13,875 nucleotides of DNA, taken from NCBI GenBank assembly GCA_023393155.1, contig JAEWML010000006.1, positions 1 to 13,875 on the forward strand, read 5' to 3'. Below are positions 13,674 to 13,875 of the stretch, in pieces (within the stretch, counting starts at the first letter, position 1; every line of letters begins with the position of its first letter). This DNA is from Bacillota bacterium (GTDB lineage Bacteria; Bacillota; Clostridia; Oscillospirales; Oscillospiraceae). Under the pieces are notes generated by a model that saw nothing but the letters and a program-made list of their open reading frames with translations, did not search any database and was not told the DNA's origin. The translations under genes were made by a program, and so were the position numbers.

Positions 13674-13875
13674 TCAAAAGCGCTTCGCGTCGTCCTCTTC
13701 TCCCCGGCCAAGCTCCCGCAGGCGCTGAATCAGGGCCGCAATCACGCCCGCAATCACCGCCGCGGGAAGCCCCAGCAGCAGCGCCGACAGCGGCGCGGGC
13801 GGCGCGCCCGCCGGGTCTGTTTTAAAGTCCCAGGCCATCAGCCAAATAAAGCCCAGCATCAGTACTGTCATCACC
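13674..13875 (-). CDS. Small membrane protein, 5' end beyond the window
   Basis: At least 66 residues, cut by the window end, so the start is unknown. Two hydrophobic segments, VLMLGFIWLMAW and LSALLLGLPAAVIAGVIAALI, flank a Pro/Ala-rich loop (DFKTDPAGAPPAP). The C-terminus is charged (RLRELGRGEEDDAKRF) and probably cytoplasmic. I do not recognise a family. It is on the same strand as, and 55 bases from, the UPF0145 gene, so it may share a transcript. The gap holds a strong ribosome site and only a weak promoter-like TTGACC (13676-13671). Confidence 0.6.
   Translation of the reverse strand, partial: VMTVLMLGFIWLMAWDFKTDPAGAPPAPLSALLLGLPAAVIAGVIAALIQRLRELGRGEEDDAKRF

Noticed and set aside
1..13875. 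CRISPR arrays, tRNA or rRNA genes, transposases, attachment sites
   Set aside because: I saw no regularly spaced repeats, cloverleaf with CCA, transposase motif or flanking inverted repeats. This was by eye only, so a tRNAscan or repeat search would be needed for certainty.

Overview
The window reads as chromosomal DNA of a GC-rich, anaerobic Gram-positive bacterium of the Bacillota, most likely an Oscillospiraceae/Eubacteriales gut clostridium (Flavonifractor/Oscillibacter type). This placement is inference. It rests on strong AGGAGG-type ribosome binding sites, AT-rich sigma-70/sigma-A promoters in otherwise GC-rich DNA, lipoprotein signals, a YdjG/YdjH/YdjI-type gene set and an AAA/DUF4143 ATPase. 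I see no rRNA, tRNA, CRISPR array, insertion sequence or phage gene.

Left part (1-3959): the end of a glycogen operon. A glycogen synthase (glgA), cut by the window edge, overlaps glycogen phosphorylase (glgP) by an ATGA. The synthase carries an unusual C-terminal tail of about 145 residues, rich in Lys, Pro, Ala, Glu and Ser, beyond its catalytic domain.

Middle-left (3960-7601): a near-consensus promoter (TTTACA-17-TATAAT) starts a transcript with a leader of about 290 nt that is full of GC-rich hairpins. It leads into three genes: an SPFH protein with three zinc ribbons, a double-zinc-ribbon protein with a C-terminal membrane anchor, and a TPM-domain protein with a signal peptide and one membrane span. 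These match the YdjI, YdjG and YdjH architectures, which in Bacillus subtilis are encoded with pspA in a membrane-stress operon. Here the order is I-G-H and no pspA is in view.

Middle (7602-10652): a secreted lipoprotein nuclease with a C-terminal Ada-like Cys cluster, bounded on both sides by intrinsic terminators. Next is an orphan PhnD/SsuA-type substrate-binding lipoprotein on the minus strand. It diverges from a cupin gene and an orphan HPt (histidine phosphotransfer) gene on the plus strand. The two divergent promoters have -10 elements that overlap almost completely.

Right part (10653-13875): about 400 bp without a confident gene, holding several strong hairpins and an extended -10 promoter, precedes an AAA ATPase/DUF4143 gene. 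A bidirectional terminator separates it from a convergent minus-strand operon: an unidentified small membrane protein cut by the window end, a UPF0145 (YbjQ-type) protein, and a metallo-beta-lactamase-fold hydrolase overlapping it by an ATGA.

The strongest candidates for undescribed biology are the structured leader before the YdjI/G/H-type operon, the tailed glycogen synthase, and the shared -10 divergent promoter joined to an orphan cupin-HPt pair.
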